A DNA stretch of 64,000 nt, from contig JARGXX010000080.1 in the NCBI GenBank assembly GCA_030374765.1, forward strand, positions 1,612,001 to 1,676,000, written 5' to 3'. The position numbers and the translations under genes are program-made. The stretch is from Agarophyton chilense. Its lineage: Eukaryota; Rhodophyta; Florideophyceae; Gracilariales; Gracilariaceae. Each line of letters begins with the position of its first letter. Within the stretch, counting starts at the first letter, position 1. Shown here piece by piece: positions 20,512 to 31,626 of this stretch. A model generated the notes under the pieces. That model searched no databases, was not told the origin of the DNA, and was given only the letters and a program-made list of their open reading frames with translations.

Positions 20512-21848
20512 TCACGATTTTGATGAGAAAAAGGGCGCGACATTTAAAACTGAGATGCAAAGATGACTAGCAAGCGGGAGCAGTTATTACGTCCAGATGC
20601 TTGAGCAGGAATCTTTGCTTCTCAGCTCACCTTCATCCCGCTCTTCATGGCTTTAATCGTATGCGCGGACTTTCCAAGCGATAAAACAGATGCGCAGGTG
20701 TTCTTTAGCATCCACAGAAGCTCTTCATTTGAACTTGGTATATTTACAAAGGCCTCAAGCTGATTCATTTCTTTATTTGTAAGTACTTTTCGAGCGACGA
20801 AACAGATGCGCGAGCGACAAAACAGGTACACAGTTCTTCTCCAGCATCCACAGAAGCCCTTTCTCTGAACTTGGTATAATTACAAAAGCCACAAGCTGCT
20901 TTATTCCTTTATTGTGTATTTTACTTATGATGTACGCTTTCTATTATGTCTATTGCTCTCGCGTGCGCACCGTTTATATCGGATTGAGAAAATAGAGTCA
21001 GTGTTTCTGATTGAGAGTCCTTCAAAGCCGAAAGAGTTGATTGCAGCGCACTGATTCATTGTTTCTTCCTGGAAAACCGCTCTGCAAAGCTCTTCTTGCG
21101 CTTCGAAGGTCTCAAGGAGGACACAATTTGTGGTCTTATCTTCGAAAAGTCAATTTGAACAATTTATCGAAGTTATGGTTTTCCGCCGCATTCGTAAGAC
21201 CTGCAGGTTCTGTCTTACTGCAAGATCTAGAGAAGGAATAGAACCATCAGAAATCATTTTCTTAACTGTTGCTAATACCCTATGCACTCTCTGAAGTGCA
21301 GTATTGCCCATGCTGGAAGCCAAACGATGTATCTGGTCTTACATTGCCTTACCGTCTGAGAATTGGCCGTAGTTGCGAAGCTCGAAATCCGAATTGGCTG
21401 TCACGAGATCATTCAACTCCGCCTCTGCGTCTTCGGCGCCCTCTACGGCAATAATCTTGGATTTCCCCCTATCTACATCAATCAAACCTGCTGTTTGACG
21501 AATGGTAGACACTCTCCAAATGTTCCAGTCATCCAAGGTTTGCTTCCAGTATGGTTCAAAAAGTTTTTATAGTTGAATGTACTCCGAGAGTACAACCTTA
21601 AATCGTGGCGGACGAAGAACCTCTTCGCCGTGCACCATTGCGCATCGAACAATATGACGGCACGGAAAACCCATTGTGATATTCTTCCTACAGCGTCAGC
21701 GCACTTCGAGATTTCTTTTGGCTGGTGTACCAGTTCAGTATACTCTACAAACAAACAGCACAGTAATAGGCAGAGTGGAGTACTCAGTAGAACTGACCTT
21801 TGATATATAGGCATAACGTGGCTTGTAAAGTGTTTTGGAGGCTGCGGC
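20512..21848. other. MULE internal region without a recognised gene
   Basis: Between the left TIR and the 3' end of the transposase. It contains an imperfect direct repeat (see 20678-20935). Short frames near 21041-21814 run in both directions with no recognisable domain. It probably holds the transposase 3' untranslated region and subterminal sequence. Confidence 0.5.
20678..20935 (+). repeat. Imperfect direct repeat in the MULE subterminal region
   Basis: A segment containing GCATCCACAGAAG and GAACTTGGTAT (20708-20790) recurs at about 20852-20935. The preceding motif AAACAGATGCG also recurs at shorter spacing. Two copies, about 75-80 % alike by eye. Confidence 0.6.
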
Positions 21849-23860
21849 CTACGTTTCTCTCCATATTAGCTCGAATTCGGTGACAGGTCCGACATAGCTC
21901 TCACCTTGTTCGAGCTCATTCCATTCCACATCCTCGATATCTACCATAGTTGCACTTAACAATGCGTACGTTTTTGACGGATCTATACTGAGCTCCTTAA
22001 ACTTCAGAAACACGTTGTTTGTGTACTCATTGAACATGAAGTTCAGAACTGGAGGGGGGATAGGGAGCTGTGTGTCTCGGTTAGATCGGTGACGTGAGCT
22101 GAGCGGATTAAGGGATCTGAGATGTGAGGATTGCCTTTCGACTGTCCTTTTTCTCGTAAGCCGATGCATTTCGAAAGGCATCTTAGAGAACGGCATCTTC
22201 TTCGATAGAATGTATTCCTTATATCCAGAATTGGATGCCTCTGCATAGCCTGTACCTTGAAAAAGATACCTCTTTGGTACAGCTGCGTTTCCGAAACAAG
22301 GCTCTAACATTTGTAGTTTCAAGTGGTAGAGGTATTTGAACCAGAGCGGAGGGCTACTTTCCCAACCGTAGAAGTACGGTTGTTCGAACGCCAGTATTAT
22401 AGACATAAAACTTGATATACTTCTCGACCTTGTAAGGTTAAATAGGTCCTTGGACATATCATCGCACCACGTGCTCCTTCCAACCTTCCTACACCACGAA
22501 GTGACATTCTTCATCTGGTTTTGATTCAGATGCCACTCTTCAAGCGAAAAAAAGATCTATCGAAGACCTTTTCGGTCGCGTTAATGCACGGCACACTCTG
22601 GTCCATAGTTATCAGTTTCAAAGAGAACATAATGATGGACTTAAAACGAGAAAGTACCTGAACGAAATCTTCTTCTCTCTCTCCGGCAATGAAACCCATG
22701 AATAAAGTTAGAGTAAAGCCATCGTTTGATCTCCCATTGATTGTGAATAAGGGATATCCGAAACGATTCGCTACTGCCTTACAATCCACAGAAATGCCTG
22801 GAACAATTCCACACTCTTTGTAGTCATTCAACCACTCCCTGAAAGACCAGCCCGGGGACATCATTCTCCCGGAGGAGTCCCAGTTGAGGAAGAACTTGTT
22901 TCCTGCATCTTCTCTGTTTATGACTACGAGGGCTTCACAGAGTCTCATGCATTCCAGATCCTTTGAATTTCTCAACTTACATGCATATCTGATTTGCTTT
23001 CGAGCCGTTACAGGATTGATTACTTTCTTATACTTGTCCTCCAAGCATCGTCGCTTGTCTTGGAAGGACAATCTAAGAGTGTTAGTCAATTAAAGGGCTT
23101 CAGTGCGCATCTTGGGGGCCAGACGCTTCACCCCGCAGCTTTCTTCAGGATTGTGATTATGTCTAGCCCTCGTAAAGTCCGTGGCGTAGGATCTACCTTC
23201 TCCTTCTTTGTCTGAACCGACTGTCTTGATAGTGAGAGAGAAATTGCATCTCTCAGGTTGTTTGAAATTGTATTTATCGCTCTTAACGATGCCCTTCTGT
23301 AGTACATGACGGTCCCCAGCGACTCCATTTGCTTCGCTCCGCTTCCTCTCACCTATATATACCGATGTCCTCATATACAGATATGATCTCATACAATCTG
23401 CAATGTGCTGCCCTTCTTTCATGACATCATGACCGGGCGCATCGAAGGATAGACTTTGAAAATAAGCAATAGCCGCCGACTTGAAGAATTCTTCAATGTG
23501 CTCCTTGTCAGCTTCGACGTCACTAGTCTTACCACTGGGCGAAATGTGCTTCTCTAATTCTCCATCTTTGACGTCGACGTCAACTTCATCATGGAATTCA
23601 GTGTCGTCATCGTCATTGAGGGGATCTTGTATGTGGAAAATATTTTGCGGAACCTCTTCTTCTTCATCTAAGAACAGAAAACGATCGATCAGGTCAGAAA
23701 TTCTATCATCAAACTGTAGTCCAATATCATCCTCTATCGTTTCCATGCTACGCCCGCTCTTCATTACCCATCTGACCCTGATGCCAGCATTTTGTTCGGT
23801 GTTGTCCTTATAACACAGTGAGGATTTGAGGTAGAAGAGTAGGAAAAATGGTCTTTCCAC
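21849..23860 (-). pseudogene. MULE transposase (Mutator superfamily), two lesions
   Basis: Read from 23860 downwards. An acidic region ('EDDIGL', then DDDD) is followed by a FAR1/WRKY-type zinc region: Cys in 'QPERCNFSLTI' and a HNHN box. TAA at 23090-23092 then interrupts, and the same phase continues. The catalytic core has a first Asp in 'GISVDCKAV' (codon near 22784), the block 'FTLTLFMGFIAGEREEDF' and a second Asp in 'LITMDQSVPC' (near 22606). A T7 run at 22546-22552 breaks the frame by one base in the 'EEWHLNQN' motif, which continues in the next phase to the stop at 21849. The C-terminal part retains the 'WFKYLYHLKLQ' region. One stop plus one homopolymer indel is little damage, so this is either recently dead or affected by assembly error. 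Confidence 0.85.
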
Positions 23861-23880
23861 TGCTTCTTAGGTTCCTTGTT

Positions 23881-24000
23881 GGGACTTGGTATCCCAGGGG
23901 CTTCCGTTCCAGACACAGAGGCTTTTAGAACACTCACATCGGGGCTCGGTATCCCAAGGGCTTCAGTTACAGATACTGAGGTTCTTAGAACACTCACGCC
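23881..24000 (-). repeat. 60-bp tandem duplication encoding a 20-residue repeat
   Basis: Two adjacent 60-bp units (23881-23940 and 23941-24000), with about ten differences, share TTGGTATCCCA-type and TTAGAACACTCAC motifs. On the minus strand they encode two copies of a 20-residue unit with core 'SVS.TEA.GIPSP', just upstream of the transposase acidic region. Confidence 0.85.
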
Positions 24001-24424
24001 TCCTACTTCATTACCAATCACGCCTCGTAAGTATTTACTACTCCTCTCACCTACGTCATTAGTTCACGACCTCAAGTCCAGAACGTCTTCTACGGTTTTC
24101 GTCCGGTTCTGTACCCCATTCACGCCTCCTACACGCAGGGTAGAACTGGTATTCTTCGGGATCTCTTCGAGAGTTTGAGACAGGTCAGCGCGGCGACGGG
24201 AAGGGCTGCTAGTCGTTCTATTTGGCGTTGAAGTCGTGAAAGGATTGACTATCAGTTTCAAAGCAACTGAAGCGTTTCACCTGAAGACATCTCCCATTAC
24301 CTTGCAACCCAGAACATCGAACGTAGACCCCTCTTGTTTGTTAGTAAACAGCTTCGGTTCAAACGATTTTCAATCTATTGCTCTCCGCCTCCTTCCAATT
24401 CAGATAGTGAGCAGTCATTGTGCT

Positions 24425-24772
24425 CTAAAAAGCTTCACATCGCTCCTCAATCACATCAGTAATTAATTCAAAGGGTTTGTGGTTGTGTCGTAGGTCAGCA
24501 TGAACATGCCATTTCAGACTTTCTCTTTCGAAGCTGAAAATAATACTTGAATGAAACCGAGCCGGGTCTTTGCCCTTCGCAAACCGAAGTCTCTCATTGA
24601 AGATACGATCGTTCTGCTTCATCTTTCTTTTCACAATTCGAAAGTGGTGCATGACATAGAGGAACCCATGAGTAGATGCTATCGAGGATATAAAAGCAAT
24701 CAGAACGTCTAACTCGCATAGAAACTTTATCCCAGGATCACTGGGAGCATTCCCTCCTACTCGTAATTCCAC
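24425..24772 (-). pseudogene. Second FAR1/WRKY-like zinc-binding segment of the MULE
   Basis: A minus-strand frame contains 'FRIVKRKMKQNDRIFNERL' and, about 30 residues on, 'WHVHADLRHNHKPF'. This is the spacing of the FAR1/WRKY-GCM1-type DNA-binding segment that precedes MULE catalytic domains. The Cys ligands expected near the start are not clear. It lies between the ULP1 block and the transposase on the same strand, so it may be a second N-terminal domain of one long protein or a relic of a duplicated gene. Its upstream part (24794-25000) is open but featureless. Confidence 0.5.
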
Positions 24773-24819
24773 GAAAGGAGCCTTCTCTCCTACTCATAAT
24801 TCCACGGAAGGAGCCTTCT
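24754..24819 (+). repeat. 33-bp tandem duplication
   Basis: Two units, 24754-24786 and 24787-24819, containing TAATTCCACG and AGGAGCCTTCT, differ at two positions. The length is a multiple of three, so the minus-strand frame is kept. Confidence 0.85.
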
Positions 24820-25308
24820 CGTGATCTCGGTTACGGTTTTCAACGAGAGAGTGTATTTCTCGAGCAGATACTCTTTCTATCACTTGATCAATGACGTGAT
24901 ACAGGACTGAATGCGAAACCTCAGTACTATCGAGAATCTTCACTCTGGGAGTAGAACTTCTCGACGGCGGAGGAGATAGGCATGAATTCAAAACCTTCAC
25001 CTTGCTTCGAAGCAGTTCCGCAAGGTCTCTTTGACATTGCGTCGACCTTTTTCATTCAATTTCTTCCATCATTCCCACTATGAAATCCCTCAGCTGCTCA
25101 TCATCTGATTTGAAACCGGCATTATCCATGTCGCATGGCTTTCCCTCCCACCCCCACTTCGCTATGTTGACTACTTCATCGTTTCCAAGGATACTAAGTC
25201 CAGGGTTGTCGCCATCTCTGGCTGGTGCTGCTTGCGAGGGATATCCAGTCACTTTCTTTTTCGTCATCAGCAAATCATCCCGTTTCATAAAAGGACTATG
25301 AGTATTCT
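24820..25308 (-). other. MULE linker region, open but unassigned
   Basis: Minus-strand frames at 24794-25000 and 25052-25312 are open. The second has a non-ATG first codon and an acidic end ('DDEQLRDFIVGMMEEIE'). No domain is recognised. Position and strand suggest linker between the protease and zinc segments of the MULE protein. Confidence 0.35.
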
Positions 25309-25765
25309 TCAAGCGGCACTTCTTTGCTCCCGAGTGTAATAAATGTGAGAGCTATGATGCAAGCGATACTGTTGAAACACCCTCTCGGATACTTGTTTCC
25401 CTTCGTAGAATTCGTAGGCTATAAGAACATGAACTATACGACTCTTGATTTCCATCCACCTGTACTTTTCCGATAACGTAGCACTAAAACCCTTCCCGAA
25501 ACTACGACCAGGGGCACATCCTCGATCTGCAACAAATTCAGCCGCCGCAGATATGACATAACACCCGCAGCTGTGTCCATCCCTTCGCCGAGAATAATTC
25601 TTCACGTCAAACATATAACTATTCTTTGAATGAACCGCAGAACGCTTTCCATTCAGAATAGTATACTCAAATTCGCGCTTGAAACGCATCAGTACTTTCT
25701 GCGGACATTTCCAGCGTCGACTATCGCCAAAGAAAATTGTGGGCTTCTTCCTTCTATTAGATCTA
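25309..25765 (-). pseudogene. ULP1-type (C48) protease, 3' half, downstream of the copia insertion
   Basis: On the minus strand this half resumes just beyond the copia LTR with 'KPTIFFGDS' (Asp codon within 25720-25728). It continues through 'CPQKVLMRFKREFEY' to 'RRRDGHSCGCYVISAAAEFV' (nucleophile Cys at about 25567). These are the Asp and Cys parts of the His-Asp-Cys triad of ULP1/SENP cysteine proteases. The His half lies at 30572-30808. About 60 more residues follow to TGA at 25309. A one-base difference near GAAGGAAGAAG (about 25750) appears to separate the two phases at the join. In MULEs this domain accompanies the transposase; its role there is unknown. The assignment is from the ordered triad and spacing. 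Confidence 0.75.
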
Positions 25766-25766
25766 C

Positions 25767-25902
25767 TTCCATGCGATGCCTGTCCTATGTCAGACCGCCC
25801 ATACGGACGACACATGCCACATGCCTGTATCCGAGACCGTACATAGACAAGCCGCCCGTCGGCGCAGTCCAAAGTAAACTGAGCTAGAGCTTCCTCGTCA
25901 CA
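25767..25902 (+). repeat. Copia left LTR (about 136 bp)
   Basis: Aligns with 30429-30571. Conserved blocks include GAGCTAGAGCTTCCTCGTCA and GTCGGCGCAGTCC. The inner boundary (CACA at 25902) is sharp; the outer boundary is estimated from where similarity stops. Confidence 0.75.
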
Positions 25903-26283
25903 GGTTATGGACCCTACGCTACAACTCAAATAACCCGCCCCCTTCTCGTCCACATCAGAACCCTCTCTCTCATCTTACCCCCCCCCCATTGAAACGCAAC
26001 GCACTTGCTTCTTTCTCCCTCCTGTACTATCTTGTTCATCCCCTACGCTTTCCACATTCCATTTTCCACCACGGAGCCTCCAAGTCTTCTAACCCAACGC
26101 TAAAAGCGTCGACAGGATCAGATTACCCATCGCCATCTTCTGAAACATCTCCTCAGATTAACCCATCTCACAGAATCCGATACTTCCCAACCAACAGACA
26201 CCACAAAGCACAATACATCAATCAACGTGGATAACCAATTTCATGTACACAATTTATAAGGCAACAATCCAGTCTTCTGGAAA

Positions 26284-26793
26284 ATGACGCTTGAGTCCAG
26301 CGCAACAACCATGGATGCACTCGATCACCTTACCTCTAACCCCGATCAACACGCCGATCCTGCCCAGACTCAGCAGTTTAACAAAAACAAGCACACTTTA
26401 CGCGCTCTGATTCTCTCCACCGTTCCCTGAAGAATATTGAATCTTCTGAATGTTGGAACGGACACGAATCCCAAAGATCTGCTAACAGCGATCGTAGATC
26501 ACTTACGAACGAACACAAAGAACGACCACAAACACCTAAAATCTGAAGCGGAAAATCTACACCTCACTTCCAACATGGCCATCGTCGACTACGTTGAGAA
26601 ACACCATTCGCTACGTGCACGAATGATCTCAGCAAAATACCCAAATATCTTGGACGAATCGACTTCCGATGAATTCCTCATCGACGGCCTAAGATTCAAT
26701 CAAGACACTATAGAAATTGGCCACCAGCTACTGGCTATCAACCCTGACACTATCAAAGACTTTCTCCACAACTATAATCGGCTCAAATCGTAA
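26284..26793 (+). pseudogene. gag: Copia gag-like region
   Basis: Opens at ATG 26284 and is interrupted by TGA at 26428-26430, continuing in the same phase to 26793. The motif run 'LRALILSTVP', then 'ENLHLTSNMAIVDYVEKHHS' and 'DEFLIDGLRF', matches the UBN2/copia-type Gag. A degenerate zinc knuckle follows out of phase near 26960-27020 (Cys...His-T-D-E-E-Cys) with one ligand apparently replaced by His. Confidence 0.7.
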
Positions 26794-26981
26794 AGAATGG
26801 TCACTCCAACCCTTCTAAGCGCTACACTTTATACGACAGGTAAATCCCCCCCGCACGCGAAGTCTACTATCCTGAAGCCATAGTACCACGCAGAGGGTCT
26901 TACACAACAAACGCACCATTCCTGCCGCAACGAAATGCTCGAATCCAAGCACCAGCCAGTCCCTGCTCATTTCACCAACAA

Positions 26982-29900
26982 TTGATGAGATTCCCTCCCA
27001 ACCATACAGATGAAGAATGCCGAGACACGCGCCACCCGATATTTAACCGCATTCCCCCAAACGCCAAGGCCGAACCACCCGCACCCCGTGTGAACGAAGC
27101 TGTTGCCACCCATCCCGACGCCGTAACACTCTACCCACATGTCCCTTTACTCCCATTCACTCCTTTCCCGCTACCGCATTATGCATATGCCACACAACCA
27201 GGCGATGTCGAAAAAGAGGAACAACTTCTCGAGGAACACATCAACCACAACGTAAAAGGTATGTTTATCCTTGACTCCGCCTCGCACTGCACTCATATAC
27301 GTGCACCTTCCTCATCTTTGCCTGAATTACAACAACCAGTCTCCACACTCACTTCCGCTAACCACACAACCCCGTGTACCCATTCCGGCCCCATACAGAT
27401 CCACCTGCACCCTCAGCACGCCCTACTCCGCGTAAACTGCGTCGCAACCAAGTCGCTGCAATTTGAACCTCTTGTCTGTCCGCGACACAGCTCGTCAATT
27501 CGAAGCCGTCCTTTTCACACCACACTCTTGCTATATACTCAATCTGCAACACCCCCTCAAACCGTTCCTTATTGCTACTGCTCCCTGGCGTAAACATGCA
27601 TACATACTACACTCACAGGCCTCCTCTCCCCCTCAGCGCGCCCTCGGCGCTCGCACAGTACCTCTCCACAGTCACAAACCCAAGACGCGCACACGAAAGA
27701 AACCACCCAAAGCGAAACCACCCACACTTATATTCCGACAAACCCCAGCACTCTCTTCCAAATCACGGGCACTTCCAATAAGCGCCCCACGTCTCCAACA
27801 CATCCAGCCTCCCAGCACCACACCACCCCTTAGTCCCCACGCCCACACCTTCTTCCAATGGCATTTCATACTGAACAACATCAACCTCAACAAACTCCAA
27901 CGGAGCCAACACTCTCCCAATCCTCCCCACAACACTGAAAAACCCACCCCTGCAGATCACCTGCTCCAAATGCCCTCCCGCCAAACAAACCGCCCACCCC
28001 CACAAACCTACGAAGCACAAATACCCCGTCAGCTTCCATATCAGCAGTGAAATTTGTGGACCATTCAAACCCGCGTCCCGGCACGGCAACACCCAATTCG
28101 TCATTTAAAAAGACGCCAAGAGCCGATTCCTCATCGCCTTTTTTATCCCCGACCGCTCATCAGTCCAACAAACAACCCCGCTGGCCATGTCCTTCATAAC
28201 AAAACAACACCAACGCACCCCGACAATCCACCGAACTGACGACGCCAAGGAGTTCCAAAGCAACAACATTAACAATTTCTACAACTCTCATGGGATCCAC
28301 TATCGCTCGGACACCCCGCTTCAACCACAAGAAAACTCCATGGTGGAACGTATCAACCGCACAATTGTCACCGCCACACGCGCAGCCTTACACAATTCAA
28401 ACCTGGACCAATCCTTCTGGGAAGACGCTATGAAGGACGCCATATATAAGTACAACATCACAATCCAAGACACCACCGGCACATCTCCATTCCAATCTTG
28501 GTATAATCAAACCCCTCACATACCGAAACCCTTTGCCTTCGGACAGCCAGGCACTATCCCGAATCATCCGCAACACAAGAAGAAACTCGAAGCCCGTGCA
28601 GATCCAGCACGTTTTATGCACAATGTATCACCGACCCACATAATTGAACTCAACCTCCGCACCAACAACTACCAACACCTTCGAACAATCGACTTCCAAT
28701 CATACTACCACCAGCTTGATCCCCTCTATCACAAAACCCACACCTTTCATTCTGCCGCCCATATCAGACAACCGGTCTCGCTCACCGTAGATCCCAACAC
28801 CCCACCACAGAAATCCCTTCCACATGCCCGCCAATACCCCGACACCACACACTGGGCAGCAGCCCACGACACAGAATTAGATACCATTGATAACACTGGA
28901 ACAATTGAACGGACCCCCGATTCGGAATCCCCCCCCCCCCCCACACCAAACTCATTCCACTAAAAATGACATACCAGTACAAACGCACCGACACCGGCTA
29001 TATCGATCGATATCGTGCTCGCTGCACAGTCCGGGGGGACAGAATGAAACCTTTTGTACATTTTAACCCGAACAAAGAAACCACCTACACCGTGGAACGC
29101 CCCTCTGTCCGCCCGATAATGTGTCTTGCTGCCACTCACAACCTGGTTATGGAACAGTTCGACATTTCATCTGCTTTTTTAGATGAAAAGTACCACCACA
29201 CCTCCCCCTTATATGTCCGTCAACTCCCGCGCTTTGATAGATCGTTCAGACACTCCTGTACCGGCAACGAACTCATCGGGAACCTCTACGGCACACCCCC
29301 TGCGTCACGCATCTACTTCGAGGGACTCACTCAATTCCTTGTATTCAAAGGGTACAGTCAAACACACAGTGATCTCTGCCTCTTCCTCAAACGAACCAGT
29401 GTGGGGTACATCTTCATCTCCATCACAATCGACGATTTTCTCATGGCCTCCCAATCCATGACTCCTATCGACGACCTCTACACCGAGTGACAAACACGAT
29501 ATAACATCAGACGCCTCGGTGAACCCAAACTGTTCCTGAATTGATCCATTCGGAAATACCCGGACGGGTCTCTACACATTGCACAACCCCACACAATCCA
29601 GAGCATCCTCCACAAACTCTACTTACACCAGTGCAACCCAAAACCTACACCGTATGTCGACAGTTCAACCACTGATTTTGACAAACCATCCACTCCACTT
29701 TCCCCTGAGAACGCCCTAAAATTCAAGCAAACAGTCGGAGAACTCCGGTTTACTGCAGACTCCATGCGCCCCAAAACGGTTCATGCAGACAGCCGGTTAG
29801 CCCCAGCCATGCACGCTCCCAAACACAACCACTGGGGTCAGCTCCGATATCTCCTCAAATACTTACGAAGAACAGAAACACACGGCATATTCTACGAACG

Positions 29901-30363
29901 CTCTCCATATCAGCCTCTGGTTTCCTACGCGGACGCTGGGTTCGCAAACTCACGTGACCGCAAATCGTACAGCGGCATTACACATCTCCTCCCTTCCAGC
30001 CCGATTACGTGGCAATCAACCAAACAGAAAACCGTAGCTCTTTCCACCTGCGAAGCCTAGTATCTCCCCGCTTCCTCTGCAGCTCAACATACTATGTGCC
30101 TGCCACGAATCCTCACAGACCTCGGTGTTTCTCCTCCACAACCAACCAAACTACTCGTCGACAATAGGTCAGCCATTCAGGTCGCTAAGAACACCGCCCC
30201 CACCAAGCGAAGGAAGTACATAGATCTACGTTTCCATTAACTCCAACAACTTGTGAGACAACAAAGCATCTCCATAGAACACGTTCCGAGCTCCGCCATT
30301 ATCGCCGACCCCTTAACAAAGCCGCTGAAGAAGTCCCAATTACTCAAGCTTTGCACAAAGCTC
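26982..30363 (+). pseudogene. pol: Copia pol: protease, integrase, RT, RNase H
   Basis: Protease 'FILDSASHCTHI' (27270s) lacks one residue of the expected DSGAS motif. The next piece, in another phase, is 'NLLSVRDTARQFEAVLFTPH'. Integrase core (28187-28963) keeps 'TDDAKEFQSNNINNFYNSHG' and 'ENSMVERINRTI'. Around 28945 the phase changes inside a C14 run, and RT then reads 'KLIPLKMTYQYKRTDTG', 'FDISSAFLDEKYHH' and 'ITIDDFLMAS'. RNase H reads 'SYADAGFANSRDRKSYSG', 'KTVALSTCEA' and 'ADPLTKPL'. From 28966 to 30363 a single phase holds, with stops TGA 29488, TGA near 29540, TAG 30058 and TAA 30238. It is inactive. Confidence 0.85.
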
Positions 30364-30428
30364 AACATCATCTCCCCGCCCCGAAAGGCCTCTCATCAGA
30401 GTGCTGGGGACTGCCAGACGGCACAACC

Positions 30429-30571
30429 TTCTCACGCTGATGAGAGACCTTGCTACAGCCAGACCGCATACACGGACTACACGTGCCACATTCCTGTAGC
30501 CGAGACCGTCCATAGAAAAGCCGTCCGTCGGCGCAGTCCCAAGTAAACTGAGCTAGAGCTTCCTCGTCACA
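30429..30571 (+). repeat. Copia right LTR (about 143 bp)
   Basis: The mate of 25767-25902. It begins about 65 bp beyond the end of the RNase H domain. No strong polypurine tract precedes it. TACTA follows. Confidence 0.72.
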
Positions 30572-30808
30572 TACTACAAGAACCCCCCAATGCTGATTTC
30601 GGCGGTATAAAGGGTAGAATACGGTATGGATTGACCAGTCAGAGCCCGTATCATTCCTTGAAAGTGATTCAGAAAGCGGCTTCAGCATTGTTTCTACAAT
30701 TTGATCCGAATCAATGCGTTCTGCGTCTATTATTTTCGCATTACCAGTTTGAGATGTTCCAGTGTCGCACGGACAAATACCAACCCCTGGCTTTGGTTTC
30801 ATGTCCAT
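30572..30808 (-). pseudogene. ULP1-type (C48) protease, 5' half, upstream of the copia insertion
   Basis: The minus-strand frame from ATG 30808 ends at the copia LTR with 'DWSIHTVFYPLYRRNQHWGV' plus two Val. The HW motif (His codon 30590-30592) is the first member of the C48 triad. The preceding 'SDQIVETMLKPLSESL' fits the helix before the core. It joins in sense to 25309-25765. The frame runs on into the LTR by chance, which makes a misleading longer ORF. The gene start may lie further up towards 31300, but no clear domain is visible there. Confidence 0.75.
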
Positions 30809-31345
30809 CAGAGCCGAATTTATAAGATCACTGCACAGATAAGCCGTCTTCTTGGAACTAGGGATAAAGGATATAGGGTTGAGTTCACGTTCTTTCGCAT
30901 GTGCGATGTCAAAAACGTGTCAAGGAACTACTGAAAATCGCAGCTCGGACGTTGCTAACTGTATTCCACCGTGAATTTGAAGGTTTCTGTAGAGCTAAGT
31001 GCACAATATGGACACAGCTTTGTCTTCATCCTTATTATAGAGCTGTTCAAAAACGTTTTCTACATCGCAAACGATGTGAGCGTTATAGCAATAAATATGT
31101 CGGAAAAATATCATTTCCGATATCTTACCTTCGCTTTCCTGCATTCGAGAGCAAAAGACAAATAGAAAAGGATGCACAGAATCGATATGAGAGGGGGAGA
31201 AGAGGATGAAGGATTCGAATTGTGAGATTGGGACGGGGAATAAAATGTTGAAGAGCATCAGTTGATTCTTCGCAAAACAAGGCGCCAAAGTTTTGAAATG
31301 AATCTGGAAAACCAACGCCGGAATATGGACGTCATCGACATCCTA
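30809..31345. other. MULE internal region between the protease gene and right TIR
   Basis: AT-rich, with short frames on both strands and none recognised. By position it should hold the promoter and leader of the minus-strand MULE gene. Confidence 0.4.
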
Positions 31346-31617
31346 AGGACTTGGGGCGAGGTGATATGGGGAAAGGGGGCTCGAGTTGGGGCCGGCTAGC
31401 ACATTGGACGAGGAGAGAAAGAGGACGATATGGTAGATGTGTGATTGGCCTAGTACGCATATGCGCAAAGAGCGCCATGCAAGCTCAGATAGTGCACTCC
31501 GATTTGGGGGACACGGACCAATGTACGGTATTTGAAATGCGGGCAGAATTTTTATTGGTCCACATACATCTAGTCTATTTCATACATATCAGACGTCGTG
31601 TACTTTAGCCTTTTGCT
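31346..31617 (-). repeat. MULE right terminal inverted repeat
   Basis: Reverse complement of the left TIR at about 85 % identity by eye; ends in GCCTTTTGCT on the plus strand. The plus-strand frame 31351-31608 is a by-product. Confidence 0.92.
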
Positions 31618-31626
31618 CCCCACTGC
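31618..31626. repeat. MULE target-site duplication, right copy (CCCCACTGC)
   Basis: Exact copy of 20236-20244. Confidence 0.88.

Larger units (their letters stand above)
25766..30571 (+). mobile_element. Ty1/copia retrotransposon nested in the MULE (decayed)
   Basis: Short direct repeats of about 140 bp at both ends are strongly diverged (roughly 75-80 % alike), indicating an old insertion. Both end CCTCGTCACA. Internal order is gag, protease, integrase, RT, RNase H, as in copia. Several stops and frame changes interrupt the coding region. The insertion lies between the His and Asp parts of the minus-strand ULP1 gene. A clean target duplication is not visible: TACTA follows the right end, and the left end flank is only similar (TAGATCTAC region). 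The left outer boundary is uncertain by some bases. Confidence 0.85.
20245..31617 (-). mobile_element. Mutator-like element (MULE) with long TIRs, transposase and ULP1 protease, split by copia
   Basis: The ends are inverted repeats of about 270 bp at roughly 85 % identity by eye, starting GGCAAAAGGC on the left and AGCAAAAGGC on the right. They are flanked by a 9-bp direct duplication. Both protein-coding blocks lie on the minus strand: a ULP1-type cysteine protease near the right end and a MULE transposase near the left. A copia element (about 25766-30571) is nested inside the protease gene; without it the MULE is about 6.6 kb. MULEs carrying a ULP1 domain are known in plants (Kaonashi-type). 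The transposase has few lesions, so the element is not ancient. Confidence 0.9.

Noticed and set aside
25766..25953. N-terminal part of a long minus-strand ORF (25309-25953) and its look-alike at 30429-30571
   Set aside because: This shared segment is LTR and internal copia sequence read antisense by chance; only the parts outside copia belong to the ULP1 gene.
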